This document shows positions 25,626-34,448 of a stretch of 64,000 nt of DNA, piece by piece. This stretch comes from Andreprevotia chitinilytica DSM 18519 (GTDB lineage: Bacteria; Pseudomonadota; Gammaproteobacteria; Burkholderiales; Chitinibacteraceae): assembly GCF_000711875.1 (NCBI RefSeq), contig NZ_JONM01000013.1, forward strand, positions 43,666-107,665, given 5' to 3'. A model generated the notes under the pieces. That model saw only the letters and a list, made by a program, of their open reading frames with translations, had not been told where the DNA came from and made no database searches. Every line of letters begins with the position of its first letter. Positions within the stretch are counted from its first letter, which is position 1. The position numbers and the translations under genes are program-made.

Positions 25626-27782
25626 CTAGCGCATGTTCGAGGCAAAGAAATCGGTATAGCCAGGGATGGATTGGCGCAACGTATCGATCGGGTTGCTGCC
25701 CAGTCCACCCAATCCGCCGAGCTCCAGCAAGGCGAAGTACGTGGTGTTGAAGGTGCCGTTACTGGTGATGTAACGCTGGGCGGCCAGCCGCAGGCCCCAG
25801 CAACCGGCATTATATTCAAGCCCGGCGATCGTCTCCAAAGCACGGCTGTCTGCCAGTGAGTAATTGATGCGGCCAATCCCGTACCAGTTACGCCCGAGCG
25901 GCCATTGTGCCGAGAAGTCGACTTGCTCGGTACCCAGGTTGCGGTTCATCGCATAGCGCAGGTTCAGCACGTGGCCCGCTTCGGGTTGCCATGACACACC
26001 TGCGCTGGATCGGCCGGTCGCCTTGTTCTGTACGTTGTATTGCAAGGAATAATCGGCGTACAGGTTACGCCACAACTGGCCGCCGAACGACAGCAACAGA
26101 TCGGATTGCTTCGCATCGCTGACCACATCGGTGGTGTTGAGCGTGACGCGTTGCTGCTTGAAATAGAAGCGCTGGCCGATGGTGGCGCGCAACAGTTCGT
26201 CGCCGGTTTCGGTCTTGTAGAAGCGGCTCGTCAGCGCCAGCGTGAGCTGGTTGGCGTCGTTGATCCGGTCATTCCCGGAGAACTGGTTCTCGCGGAACAT
26301 CTGGGCGAACGAGAAATCGGTCAGCGCCGAATCGAAGTTCGGCAGCTGCGATTGATCCTTGTTCGGGATGTACACGTAGTAGGCGCGCGGCTCCAGCGTC
26401 TGCGTGAGCGATTGATCCATCCACTTGAGATCGCGATCGAAGAACAGGCCGGAGTCGACGCTGAAGGTCGGCAGCACGCGCGTTTCATTGCGCCGGCCGC
26501 TGGAGTCTGCGTTGCTGAGCTGGTAGTCGGTAGCGTGAACGCCGATCTTTGGCACGACGAAGCTGTATGCGTTCACGAACGGCATCGCGACGGTCGGGTA
26601 GACCCAAGTGCGCAAGCCGTTGACTTTGCTCGGGTGGGTGAAGTCGGTGAATTCGCCGCTGATTGCCGTTTGCACGCCTTGCACCCAGTTGGGCGTGGCC
26701 GAAAAACTGAGCTGCGGCAGGCGCGCGTAGGGGATGTCGATCGGGTTGGTGGTGCTTTGCAGCGTCTGATATTTCTGCCACAGCGCCGCGCCGGACCAGT
26801 TGTCGCCGGCGTAATTGAACTGGACTTGTCGCGGCAGGTTGGTCTGCGCGGCAATGGCAGCGCGATCGCCGAAATCGTTGAAGTAGTTGTCGTCCGAGAC
26901 CTTTTCCAGATCGATCGACATGGTCAGGCGATCGGCGAGGATCTGCTGGTGCTTGAAGCTCAGGGCGAAGCGGCCCTGGTCTTCCAGTCGGTCGCTGATG
27001 GTGGCGGCGTTGAGCTGGCCACTGTATTCCGGCTGCAGGTAACGGAATTCGCCGCCGAGCATCATGCCGCGCCGCGCCAGATAGCGGGGGTAGAACGTGG
27101 CGTCGTAGTTCGGCGCGATGTTCCAGTACAGCGGCGTGGTGATGTCCAGGCCGTTTCGGTTGTCGAAGGCGAATGACGGGGCCAGCAAACCGGTCTGACG
27201 GCCTTCCTTGAGCGGGAAGTTCATCCACGGCGAATACAGGAGCGGCACGCCCTTGAATTCGAGCCACGCGTTGCGGGCGATACCCGTATTCGTCACGTAG
27301 TCGAGCGAAAGATCATTGGCGCGCAGATACCAGTCGTCCACGTTGGCCGGGCAGGTGGTGAAGCGGCCTTGCTCCAGTTCGTATTTGTCCGGGCCTTCGA
27401 ACACCAGCTTGACGGCATCGCCACGGCCCAGTCCTTGCGCGATGCTGTAGTTCGGATCGGTGAGCGTGCCTTCGCGGCGGGCGATGTAGTAGTCGAGCGA
27501 GTGACCAGTGAGGACGTCGCCCTGGCGGGTCATCTTGACGTTGTCGCCGGCTTCCAGCCGGTCGGTCTTGGTGTCGTAGCGGCTCCAGTCCGACTCGACC
27601 GTCATGTCGCCACGCTCCAGTACCACGTTGCCGCGGGCAGATGCGCCGACTTCGGATTGGCCGTTCACTTCATCGGCATCGATGCGCATCGGCATGTCGT
27701 CGTCAGCGGCGAAGGCGAACCCGGCGACGAGCAAGAGCACGAGCGGGGCGGCACGAAATGGCGGTAGCGGATTGGGAGTCAT
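25626..27782 (-). CDS. lptD: LPS-assembly outer-membrane protein LptD
   Basis: Outer-membrane barrel that, plugged by LptE, inserts LPS into the outer leaflet. 718 residues from ATG 27782 with signal peptide (about 10-26). The LptA/OstA-like jellyroll covers about 32-125 and the barrel about 200-718. Only two cysteines are evident, Cys144 and Cys661, which could form the one non-consecutive disulfide; E. coli uses four. A 64-residue in-frame N-terminal extension toward 27974 has no signal character and overlaps the promoter region, so I rejected it. First gene of the lptD-surA-pdxA-rsmA operon, divergent from amgK. Confidence 0.96.
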   Translation of the reverse strand: MTPNPLPPFRAAPLVLLLVAGFAFAADDDMPMRIDADEVNGQSEVGASARGNVVLERGDMTVESDWSRYDTKTDRLEAGDNVKMTRQGDVLTGHSLDYYIARREGTLTDPNYSIAQGLGRGDAVKLVFEGPDKYELEQGRFTTCPANVDDWYLRANDLSLDYVTNTGIARNAWLEFKGVPLLYSPWMNFPLKEGRQTGLLAPSFAFDNRNGLDITTPLYWNIAPNYDATFYPRYLARRGMMLGGEFRYLQPEYSGQLNAATISDRLEDQGRFALSFKHQQILADRLTMSIDLEKVSDDNYFNDFGDRAAIAAQTNLPRQVQFNYAGDNWSGAALWQKYQTLQSTTNPIDIPYARLPQLSFSATPNWVQGVQTAISGEFTDFTHPSKVNGLRTWVYPTVAMPFVNAYSFVVPKIGVHATDYQLSNADSSGRRNETRVLPTFSVDSGLFFDRDLKWMDQSLTQTLEPRAYYVYIPNKDQSQLPNFDSALTDFSFAQMFRENQFSGNDRINDANQLTLALTSRFYKTETGDELLRATIGQRFYFKQQRVTLNTTDVVSDAKQSDLLLSFGGQLWRNLYADYSLQYNVQNKATGRSSAGVSWQPEAGHVLNLRYAMNRNLGTEQVDFSAQWPLGRNWYGIGRINYSLADSRALETIAGLEYNAGCWGLRLAAQRYITSNGTFNTTYFALLELGGLGGLGSNPIDTLRQSIPGYTDFFASNMR

Positions 27783-27924
27783 GCGGTAATCAGTTGGATG
27801 ACGTTGGCTTTTCTGCGGGACTGGATGTAACCCTTTCCCGACGATGGCATGACCAACACCAACAGAACTGTGGGCAACCGGTTTAGAATCCGGCGATTCT
27901 ATCCGGTTTTTCCGACTACGCCCC

Positions 27925-28920
27925 ATGAACGTTTCCGCAGATATTTCCACCTGGCTCGAATCCACCCTGGGCACCGCGCCGACAACGCTGTCCGCTGGCG
28001 GCTCGGATGCCAGCGTGCGCCACTACTGGCGCGCCAGTTACCCCGATCGCAGCTACCTCGTCATGCAGGCCGATCCGGCTGCTTTCGATGCGCAACCTTT
28101 CCTGGCCCGTCGTGCCGAACTCGAAGCCGCCGGCATCCGTGTGCCAGCGACCTATGCGCAGGATCTGGCGCGCGGCTATGTGTTGCTGGAAGACCTCGGC
28201 ACGCAGGAGCTCACGCCGCTACTCAATGACGAAAAGACCGCCAAGGCGTGGTATCTGCAGGCGATTGACGTACTGGTCAAGATGCAGGCGGCACTCAAGT
28301 TCGAGCATCTGCCAGTGTTCGATGCCGCCTTCCAGCGCCGGGAAATGGAAATCGGCCGCGAGTGGTATATCAACGTGCATCTGGCTAAACCGCTGGATGA
28401 AAAGCAGCTCGCCCTTTGGGAGCGCTCGCTCGCACTGATCATCACCAAGAACCTCATGCAGCCGACGTTGTTCATGCACCGCGACTACCACTCGCGCAAT
28501 CTGATGGTGGTGAACGATGAGCTGGCCGTGCTGGACTTCCAGGACGCCGTCAACGGCCCGGTCAGCTATGACCTCGTCTCGCTATTGCGTGACGCCTATA
28601 TCGCCTGGGACGAAGGTTTCGTGCTCGATCTGGCGATCCGCTACTGGGAAAAAGCCCGCGCCGCCGGTGTGCCGGTGCATGCGGACTTCAGCGACTTTTA
28701 CGCCGCGTTCGAATGGCAAGGCTTGCAGCGCCACTTGAAGGTGCTCGGCCTGTTTGCGCGGCTCAAACACCGTGACGGCAAGGATCGCTACCTCGCCGAT
28801 ATCCCGCGCGTGTTCGCTTATATAAGAAGCGTTTGTCAGCGCTACAGCGAGCTCACTCCCTTGGGCCGACTGCTGGTCGATCTCAATGGCGAAAAGATCG
28901 AAACCGGATTTACGTTTTAG
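27925..28920 (+). CDS. amgK: N-acetylmuramate/N-acetylglucosamine anomeric kinase
   Basis: Phosphorylates N-acetylmuramate at C1 in the cytoplasmic peptidoglycan recycling route that bypasses MurA/MurB. 331-residue aminoglycoside-phosphotransferase fold: VLLEDLGTQ hinge, catalytic loop MHRDYHSRNLMVV and metal loop LDFQDAVNGPVSYDL. The neighbour murU encodes the next enzyme, and the pair sits divergent from lptD as in pseudomonads. Start ATG 27925, 142 bp from the lptD start. Confidence 0.94.
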   Translation: MNVSADISTWLESTLGTAPTTLSAGGSDASVRHYWRASYPDRSYLVMQADPAAFDAQPFLARRAELEAAGIRVPATYAQDLARGYVLLEDLGTQELTPLLNDEKTAKAWYLQAIDVLVKMQAALKFEHLPVFDAAFQRREMEIGREWYINVHLAKPLDEKQLALWERSLALIITKNLMQPTLFMHRDYHSRNLMVVNDELAVLDFQDAVNGPVSYDLVSLLRDAYIAWDEGFVLDLAIRYWEKARAAGVPVHADFSDFYAAFEWQGLQRHLKVLGLFARLKHRDGKDRYLADIPRVFAYIRSVCQRYSELTPLGRLLVDLNGEKIETGFTF

Positions 28921-28924
28921 GAGC

Positions 28925-29009
28925 GTGAGGAGTGAAGGGTGAGGTGTGAGGGGTAAAACCAAGTTCGCACCTGCGCTCCACGCCTCACATCTCTCATCTC
29001 ACTCCTCAC
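28925..29009. repeat. Inverted repeat between amgK and murU
   Basis: Two 27-nt arms (28925-28951 and 28983-29009) match as reverse complements at 22 of 27 positions; left arm begins GTGAGGAGTGA. The 31-nt spacer is unique. It starts 4 bp after the amgK stop and ends 6 bp before the murU ATG. murU has no recognisable Shine-Dalgarno sequence because its leader is the C/T-rich right arm. Confidence 0.85.
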
Positions 29010-29015
29010 ACACAA

Positions 29016-29708
29016 ATGAAAGCAATGATTCTTGCCGCCGGTCGTGGCGAACGGATGCGACCGCTGACTGACACCTGCCCGAAGCCGTTGCTGGATGTGG
29101 CCGATACGCCGTTGATTGGTTGGCATCTGAAACGGCTGGCGGCGGCGGGCGTGACCGACGTCGTCATCAATCATGCCTGGCTTGGCCACATGATCGAGGC
29201 GGCGCTGGGTGACGGCACCGCCTATGGCGTGAAGATCGCTTATTCGCCGGAAACGACGGCGCTGGAAACAGCCGGCGGGATTGCCAAGGCGCTGCCGTTG
29301 CTGGGTGAGGAGCCGTTCCTGCTGTTAAGCGGCGATATCTTTACCGACTATGATCTGGGCCGTCTGGTGGCCGTGGCGCAGGCGATGCGCCATTCGCCGC
29401 GCCGGCTGGCGCATCTCGTGATGGTGCCGAACCCGCCCTATCACCCGAATGGTGATTTCGCGTTGGTGGATGGCCTGATCGCACCCGACGACGCCCCCAA
29501 GCTGTGTTATGCCAATCTGGCGGTCTGCCAGCCGGCGCTGGTGGCGGAAGTCGCCGCGGGCGGCATCGCCAAACTGGGGCCGATCCTGGCCCGCTTTGCT
29601 CGGGAAGGGCGAATCAGCGGTGAAACGTTTGATGGCTTGTGGGCGAATGTCGGCTCACCGGCCGACCTGGCTGAAACGCGCGAAATCGCTGCAAAAACAT
29701 TGATTTAG
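29016..29708 (+). CDS. murU: N-acetylmuramate-1-phosphate uridylyltransferase
   Basis: Converts MurNAc-1-phosphate and UTP to UDP-MurNAc, completing the AmgK-MurU salvage pathway. 230-residue nucleotidyltransferase with AAGRGERMRPLT (nucleotide-binding loop), PKPLLDV and LLSGDIFTDYD (metal-binding Asp). Predicted cytoplasmic. It is separated from amgK by a 95-bp spacer filled by an inverted repeat, yet both products act in sequence. Confidence 0.94.
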   Translation: MKAMILAAGRGERMRPLTDTCPKPLLDVADTPLIGWHLKRLAAAGVTDVVINHAWLGHMIEAALGDGTAYGVKIAYSPETTALETAGGIAKALPLLGEEPFLLLSGDIFTDYDLGRLVAVAQAMRHSPRRLAHLVMVPNPPYHPNGDFALVDGLIAPDDAPKLCYANLAVCQPALVAEVAAGGIAKLGPILARFAREGRISGETFDGLWANVGSPADLAETREIAAKTLI

Positions 29709-29784
29709 CCAATTGAGTTTGGGGATTGAGTTTTGCTGCGTCGCAACGTAAGCTGATTCTAACTAGGCATACCTGAGAGCTGCT

Positions 29785-31497
29785 ATGCACGCCCCTGAAT
29801 TCTTTGAGCAACAAGCATCGCGCCTGGCCGAATTGCAGCACCAAATGCGCCAGGCGCTTGATCCTTTTGGCCTGGTGGCCACCACCATGAAAGCGCAACG
29901 CGCCTGGTTGCTGCATCCCGATGCGCTCTCCAACACGCTCTCGATCTGGTTCAACGACGCCCAGCGCTGGCAGCACATGGTGGTCGAACGCTTTTACGGC
30001 GAACCGGACGACGACCTCTTCCCGCCCCACCCGGACGATGTCCGTTTTGCCGACCCGGTCTGGCGTGATTCGCCCTATTGGGATGGCATCAAGGAGTGGT
30101 ATCTCTTCAATACCCGCTGGCTGCAAGACTCCCTCTATGCCACGCCCGGCCTGCCTGATCAGGAGCGCAGTCGCAGTGCGTTCTGGCTGCGGCAAGTGCT
30201 CAATGCCGTCGCGCCGACCAATTTCTTCTGGCTGAATCCGACCGCGATCGCCAAGGCGCTGACCACCCACGGCGACAGTATCTGGCTTGGCTTCGAGAGC
30301 TATGCGCAGGATGTCGAGCGTGGCTATATCTCGATGACCGATATGGATGCGTTTACGGTCGGCGAGAATCTGGCGACCACGCCGGGCGCTGTCGTGTATC
30401 GCGGCAAATTGCTGGAAGTGATCCATTACGAAGCGACCACACCCACCGTGCATGCCGTGCCACTGGTGATCGTCTCGCCGTGGATCAACAAGTATTACGT
30501 GCTTGATCTGGACGAGCGCAAGAGCATGGTCAAATGGCTGACCGACCAAGGCTTCTCGGTGTTCATGACCAGCTGGAAGAATCCTGGCGAAGATGAGCGC
30601 GATGTGAGCTTCGATGATTACGTGACTGACGGCATCGACCGCATCGTTGAAGTCGCCAAGTCGGTCTCCGGTAGCGACAAGGTCAATTTGGCCGGCTACT
30701 GCATCGGTGGCACGCTGGTCGCGATTTATCTGGCGTGGCTTGCCAAGCGGGGCGACGCGGCCAAGATCGCCAGCAGCACGCTGCTGACCGCACTCACCGA
30801 TTTCTCCCGCCCCGGCGATATCGAAGTCTTCCTCGATGAAGAAGGGCTGGCGTTCTGTGAGCGCGTGATCAAGCAGAAAGGCTATCTGGGCGGTAGCGAA
30901 ATGGCGGCCAGCTTCCGCATGCTGCGGCCGAACAGCCTGGTGTGGAATTACTGGATCAGCAACTACCTGCTCGGCGAAAAACCGACCGCATTCGATGTGC
31001 TGTTCTGGAACACCGACACCACGCGCATGCCGGAAAAGATGCACTGCTATTACCTGCGCGAGTTCTACTTCCACAACAAACTGATCGAAAAAGATGCGCT
31101 GACGATTGCCGGCGAGCTGATCGATCTGGGCCGGATCAAAACGCCGCTGTTCATGGTCGGCACCGAGGAAGACCATATTGCGCCCTGGCTGCAGACCTGG
31201 AAGCTGACCGAACGCGCCACCGGGCCGATCACCTATACGCTGTCTACCTCAGGGCACATTCTCGGCATCGTCAATCCGCCGCTGCCCACTTCGAAGCGCA
31301 GCTACTGGCAAGGCGATGTCAAAGCCGGTGAGACAGGGCAGGCCTGGCGCACCAAACAGCAGAAGGTCGCCGGCTCGTGGTGGCCGAGTTGGGCCGAATG
31401 GCTGCAGCCCTTGTCCGGTGAGCAAGTGAAGCCGAAGCTCTCCAACCGCGCGCATCCGAAGCTGGATGATGCGCCGGGCAAGTACGTGCTGGAGTAA
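29785..31497 (+). CDS. phaC: Class I poly(3-hydroxyalkanoate) synthase
   Basis: Polymerises 3-hydroxybutyryl-CoA into PHB storage granules. 570 residues, the class I length. Alpha/beta-hydrolase fold with the lipase-like box GYCIGG and nucleophile Cys306; catalytic Asp lies in FMVGTEEDHIAPW and the His in STSGHILGIVNPP. N-terminal domain about 1-200 is present. phaA/phaB are not adjacent, but 3-hydroxybutyrate dehydrogenase is encoded 1.4 kb downstream. Terminated by the hairpin at 31522. Confidence 0.97.
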   Translation: MHAPEFFEQQASRLAELQHQMRQALDPFGLVATTMKAQRAWLLHPDALSNTLSIWFNDAQRWQHMVVERFYGEPDDDLFPPHPDDVRFADPVWRDSPYWDGIKEWYLFNTRWLQDSLYATPGLPDQERSRSAFWLRQVLNAVAPTNFFWLNPTAIAKALTTHGDSIWLGFESYAQDVERGYISMTDMDAFTVGENLATTPGAVVYRGKLLEVIHYEATTPTVHAVPLVIVSPWINKYYVLDLDERKSMVKWLTDQGFSVFMTSWKNPGEDERDVSFDDYVTDGIDRIVEVAKSVSGSDKVNLAGYCIGGTLVAIYLAWLAKRGDAAKIASSTLLTALTDFSRPGDIEVFLDEEGLAFCERVIKQKGYLGGSEMAASFRMLRPNSLVWNYWISNYLLGEKPTAFDVLFWNTDTTRMPEKMHCYYLREFYFHNKLIEKDALTIAGELIDLGRIKTPLFMVGTEEDHIAPWLQTWKLTERATGPITYTLSTSGHILGIVNPPLPTSKRSYWQGDVKAGETGQAWRTKQQKVAGSWWPSWAEWLQPLSGEQVKPKLSNRAHPKLDDAPGKYVLE

Positions 31498-31521
31498 GGT
31501 GCTGCCCTGCATCACCCAAAC

Positions 31522-31552
31522 AAAAAGCCGGCGCGAAGCCGGCTTTTTTTTT
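31522..31552. terminator. Terminator between phaC and the patatin-like gene
   Basis: Stem AAAAAGCCGGC with GCCGGCTTTTT (31522-31532, 31538-31548), loop GCGAA, extended T9 tail. Lies between convergent genes and can serve both. Confidence 0.92.
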
Positions 31553-31569
31553 GGGATGCCGGCCTGCCA

Positions 31570-32773
31570 TTACAGCTTCACGCAGCGCGGGGTCTTGCGA
31601 TGAATGTCATGTGTGATAAAACCGGTGTCGTTCTCCGGCATCGCCAGCCAATCGCGGTGCGAGAGCGATTCGCGGATGTCCTCCAGCCCGCTGGCCCAGT
31701 GATCGCGTAGGGTAGACGCCCCGAACAGGATGTCCTTGCCCGGTCCTTCATGCGCCTTGGCGCTGTAGATCAGATGGATGACGTTGTAGCGCTTGTTGCA
31801 GGCCAGCTGCTCCGCCAACTGGCACCAGTGATTGGCTTGCCGTTCGGCGGCCGGGACTTTATCCAGCAGCTCCCGTACCAGCCGCCGCGCGCCTTGCGAG
31901 CGCTCCAGCCAGTCGGTGACCAGACGGGTGCGGCTGGAGTACTGCAAGTCCTTCTGCCGGCTGGCGACGCCCAGCATGGTATCCGGCACCGTGCCCTGTG
32001 CACTCCAGAGGTCAACCTGAAAAGCCAGGGTGTCGCAACGTGGCGTGGCTTGCAATACATAGGCCAGCGGTGTGTTGGAAACCACGCCGCCATCCCAGTA
32101 GTACTCGCCATCGATCAGCACGGGTGGGAAACCCGGTGGCAGCGCGCCCGAGGCCATGAAGTGTTCGGCCCGCAAGCGCCGCTCCGTGTTGTCGAAGTAC
32201 TCAAGATTGCCGGTGCGTACATTGGTCGCGCCGACCGAGACGCGCAGGCTGCCATCGTTGATGCGGTCGAAATCGCACAGGCGCTCCAGCGTGGTCTTGA
32301 GCAGCGAGGTGTCGTAATAACTGGCATCGAGCGGATCGACTTGCATCGAGGGCGGCGGGCTGGGCCAGCGCGGTTGAAAGAAACCGCGTTGCCCCTGCAC
32401 AAAGGCATCCATGGTCTGCCAGTCGGTCAGCCACTTGCGCATGTGAAAACTGCAGTTGAACAGGGCGTCTTCAAACGCGGCGGGCAGCGAGGGTGAAAAG
32501 CTGGGTTGGCAGACGGTCTGCCAGAACTCGCGCAGCCGCTCCAGCCGGTGTTCCGGGGCATTGCCGGCGATGACGGCGGTATTGAGGGCGCCGATGGATA
32601 CGCCGGCGATCCAGTTCGGCGCAATGCCGGCTTCTTCCAGACCTTCGAACACCCCTGCCTGATACCCGCCGAGCGCACCACCGCCTTGCAGGACGAGGGC
32701 GATGTTTTGGTATGGAGGGAGCGTGATGCGTGGGGTGGCGGGCGCTGGACTGCTTGTGCGGTTGCTTGGACAT
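31570..32773 (-). CDS. Patatin-like phospholipase (DUF3734 type), apparent +1 frameshift near the 5' end
   Basis: Patatin-fold serine hydrolase with Ser-Asp dyad: GVSIG nucleophile elbow and DGG (YYWDGGVVSN), plus a C-terminal DUF3734-like region. The oxyanion-hole motif QGGGALGGYQAG is encoded just upstream of GTG 32652, so that GTG cannot be the true start. The reading frame stays open upstream (LPPYQNIALVLQ) but has no ATG, GTG or TTG before a stop. The only ATG with a good ribosome-binding site (32773, CGGAGAAATCA) is out of frame by one base. One extra base between about 32710 and 32765 would explain this. It is either a mutated gene or a base-calling error. Neighbours bdhA and adc suggest a role in PHB or lipid turnover. 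Confidence 0.8.
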
Positions 32774-32792
32774 TGATTTCTCCGATTACTAG

Positions 32793-32836
32793 CTCCCCTC
32801 CCTCACTAAGTAGCTGAGCAAGGCGAGGGAGGGGGG
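32793..32836. repeat. Short palindrome with CACTAAGTAGCTGAGCAAGG loop
   Basis: Arms 32793-32804 and 32825-32836 pair at 11 of 12 positions. The loop region shares CACTAA(G)TAGCTGAGCAAGG with the repeat-rich region at 59051-59068. Lies between the patatin gene and bdhA, both on the minus strand. Confidence 0.75.
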
Positions 32837-32847
32837 ACGGCTGCGAT

Positions 32848-33633
32848 TTACTGCATGTACCAGCCGTGGCTCACCACAAACGACTGCCCGGTCAGTGCCG
32901 CACTCGGGAAGGTCGCCAGAAAGCGCACCGTCTCGGCCACGTCTTCCACCGTGGTGAACACGCCATCGACGGTCTCGCCCAGCATCACTTTCTTGATCAC
33001 TTCCTCCTCGCTGATGCCCAGCTCGCGGGCTTGCTCGGGAATCTGTTTTTCCACCAGTGGCGTGCGCACGAAGCCGGGGCAGACCACGTGCGAGCGGACG
33101 TTATGCGCAGCGCCTTCCTTGGCCAGCACTTTGGATAAACCGATCAGGCCGTGCTTGGCCGTCACATAAGCGGATTTGAGCGGCGAGCCCTCGTGCGAAT
33201 GCACCGAGCCCATGTAGATCACCGTGCCGCCACGGTTGTCCCGGTACATGTGGCGCAAGGCAGCACGGGTGGTCAGGAATGCGCCGTCCAGATGGATGGC
33301 CTGCATCTTTTTCCAGTCGGCGAACGAGTAATCCTCGATGGGATTGACGATCTGGATGCCGGCGTTGGAGACCAGAATGTCCACCGAACCCAGTTCGGTG
33401 ACGACGCGATCGATGCCGCTGTTGACGGCCGTTTCGTCAGTGACGTCCATGCGCACGCCAATGGCGCGGCCACCCGCGTTATTGATCTGGGTGGCGACCG
33501 CTTTTGCGCCGTCTTCGTTCAGATCGACGATGGCGATGGCTGCACCGGCCTTGGCGAGGGTCAGGGCGATTTGCTTGCCGATGCCGCTGGCCGCGCCAGT
33601 GACGACGGCGACTTTTCCGTTGAGGTCAGACAT
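32848..33633 (-). CDS. bdhA: D-3-hydroxybutyrate dehydrogenase
   Basis: NAD-dependent short-chain dehydrogenase interconverting 3-hydroxybutyrate and acetoacetate during PHB mobilisation. 261 residues: nucleotide-binding [11 protein letters not shown] motif VSNAGIQ, catalytic Ser-Tyr-Lys in [23 protein letters not shown], and the family-typical C-terminus [11 protein letters not shown]. Followed upstream on the same strand by adc (39 bp), whose product consumes acetoacetate. Confidence 0.95.
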   Translation of the reverse strand: MSDLNGKVAVVTGAASGIGKQIALTLAKAGAAIAIVDLNEDGAKAVATQINNAGGRAIGVRMDVTDETAVNSGIDRVVTELGSVDILVSNAGIQIVNPIEDYSFADWKKMQAIHLDGAFLTTRAALRHMYRDNRGGTVIYMGSVHSHEGSPLKSAYVTAKHGLIGLSKVLAKEGAAHNVRSHVVCPGFVRTPLVEKQIPEQARELGISEEEVIKKVMLGETVDGVFTTVEDVAETVRFLATFPSAALTGQSFVVSHGWYMQ

Positions 33634-33672
33634 GTTCTTGTTCCTTGTAGTGAGTGCGTTGCGGGCGGGGGA

Positions 33673-34416
33673 TTACTTGGCGAGATAGTCGTAAACAACT
33701 TCGCCGAGGGCCAGGGTCAGGTCGGCGACGAGATGGCGGGCTTCGACGATTTCCAGCACTGGCAGCTCGGCCACCGGGGCGAGCGCGTGGTGGGCCAGCT
33801 CCAGCGAGGCCGGGCCGGTCCACGCGCCTTTCATCGTGATGTCGACCATGTAGTTGCGGGCCAGCTCGCAGATGCGGGCGGTGCCGTCGACATGGGGAAT
33901 GATCTTCAGCAGGTAGTTGGGCAGCTCCAGCCGGCGTTGCTGCTCGGCCAGATCCAGTGCCCGGTGCTTGTAGCCCATCGTGCCGGTGGCAACCCGCACC
34001 GGGCCGTAATCGAGCGTGCCGACCAGTGTGTCCTTGTGCGTAGCGAGTACCGGCTTGGCGAGCTTCTTCGGAAAGCCCCATAGCTCGCGCCCGCCCGCCA
34101 GTGGCGGGTGGTCATCCAGATACATCGCCAGCGTGTAGGTGCCGGGTTTGCCGCCGAAGGTGACCGGAATCACCTGACCACTCTCGGTGTAATCGCCAAA
34201 GCCGGTGGAATCCGGCATGCGGATGAACTCGTAGCTCACCAGTGGATCGTCAGGCACTTGCAGCGGCTCCGGCACCACTGCGCGCAAGCGGTCGCGGTCC
34301 GTGCGGTAGGTGATGATGAAGAATTCGCGGTTGACGAAGCGATACGGGCCGGGCGGGTAGGCCGGGCTGGTCAGCGGCATGGCAAACGCGTTCTTGCGGA
34401 CGGATTCGATATCCAT
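33673..34416 (-). CDS. adc: Acetoacetate decarboxylase
   Basis: Decarboxylates acetoacetate to acetone and CO2 through a Schiff base. 247 residues, standard length. The active-site region [15 protein letters not shown] contains the adjacent Lys pair that forms the imine. I start at ATG 34416 with AAGGAG 9 nt upstream; a longer frame reaching 34812 only reads antisense-like sequence of the neighbouring dehydrogenase. It lies between bdhA and the NADH dehydrogenase gene, suggesting one transcript for 3-hydroxybutyrate breakdown. Confidence 0.95.
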   Translation of the reverse strand: MDIESVRKNAFAMPLTSPAYPPGPYRFVNREFFIITYRTDRDRLRAVVPEPLQVPDDPLVSYEFIRMPDSTGFGDYTESGQVIPVTFGGKPGTYTLAMYLDDHPPLAGGRELWGFPKKLAKPVLATHKDTLVGTLDYGPVRVATGTMGYKHRALDLAEQQRRLELPNYLLKIIPHVDGTARICELARNYMVDITMKGAWTGPASLELAHHALAPVAELPVLEIVEARHLVADLTLALGEVVYDYLAK

Positions 34417-34448
34417 TTGGAGCTCCTTGGTTGGGCGGGGAGGGGCGA

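Noticed and set aside
29614..31176. 520-residue open frame antisense to phaC
   Set aside because: Shadow of a complete class I PHA synthase with its catalytic motifs.
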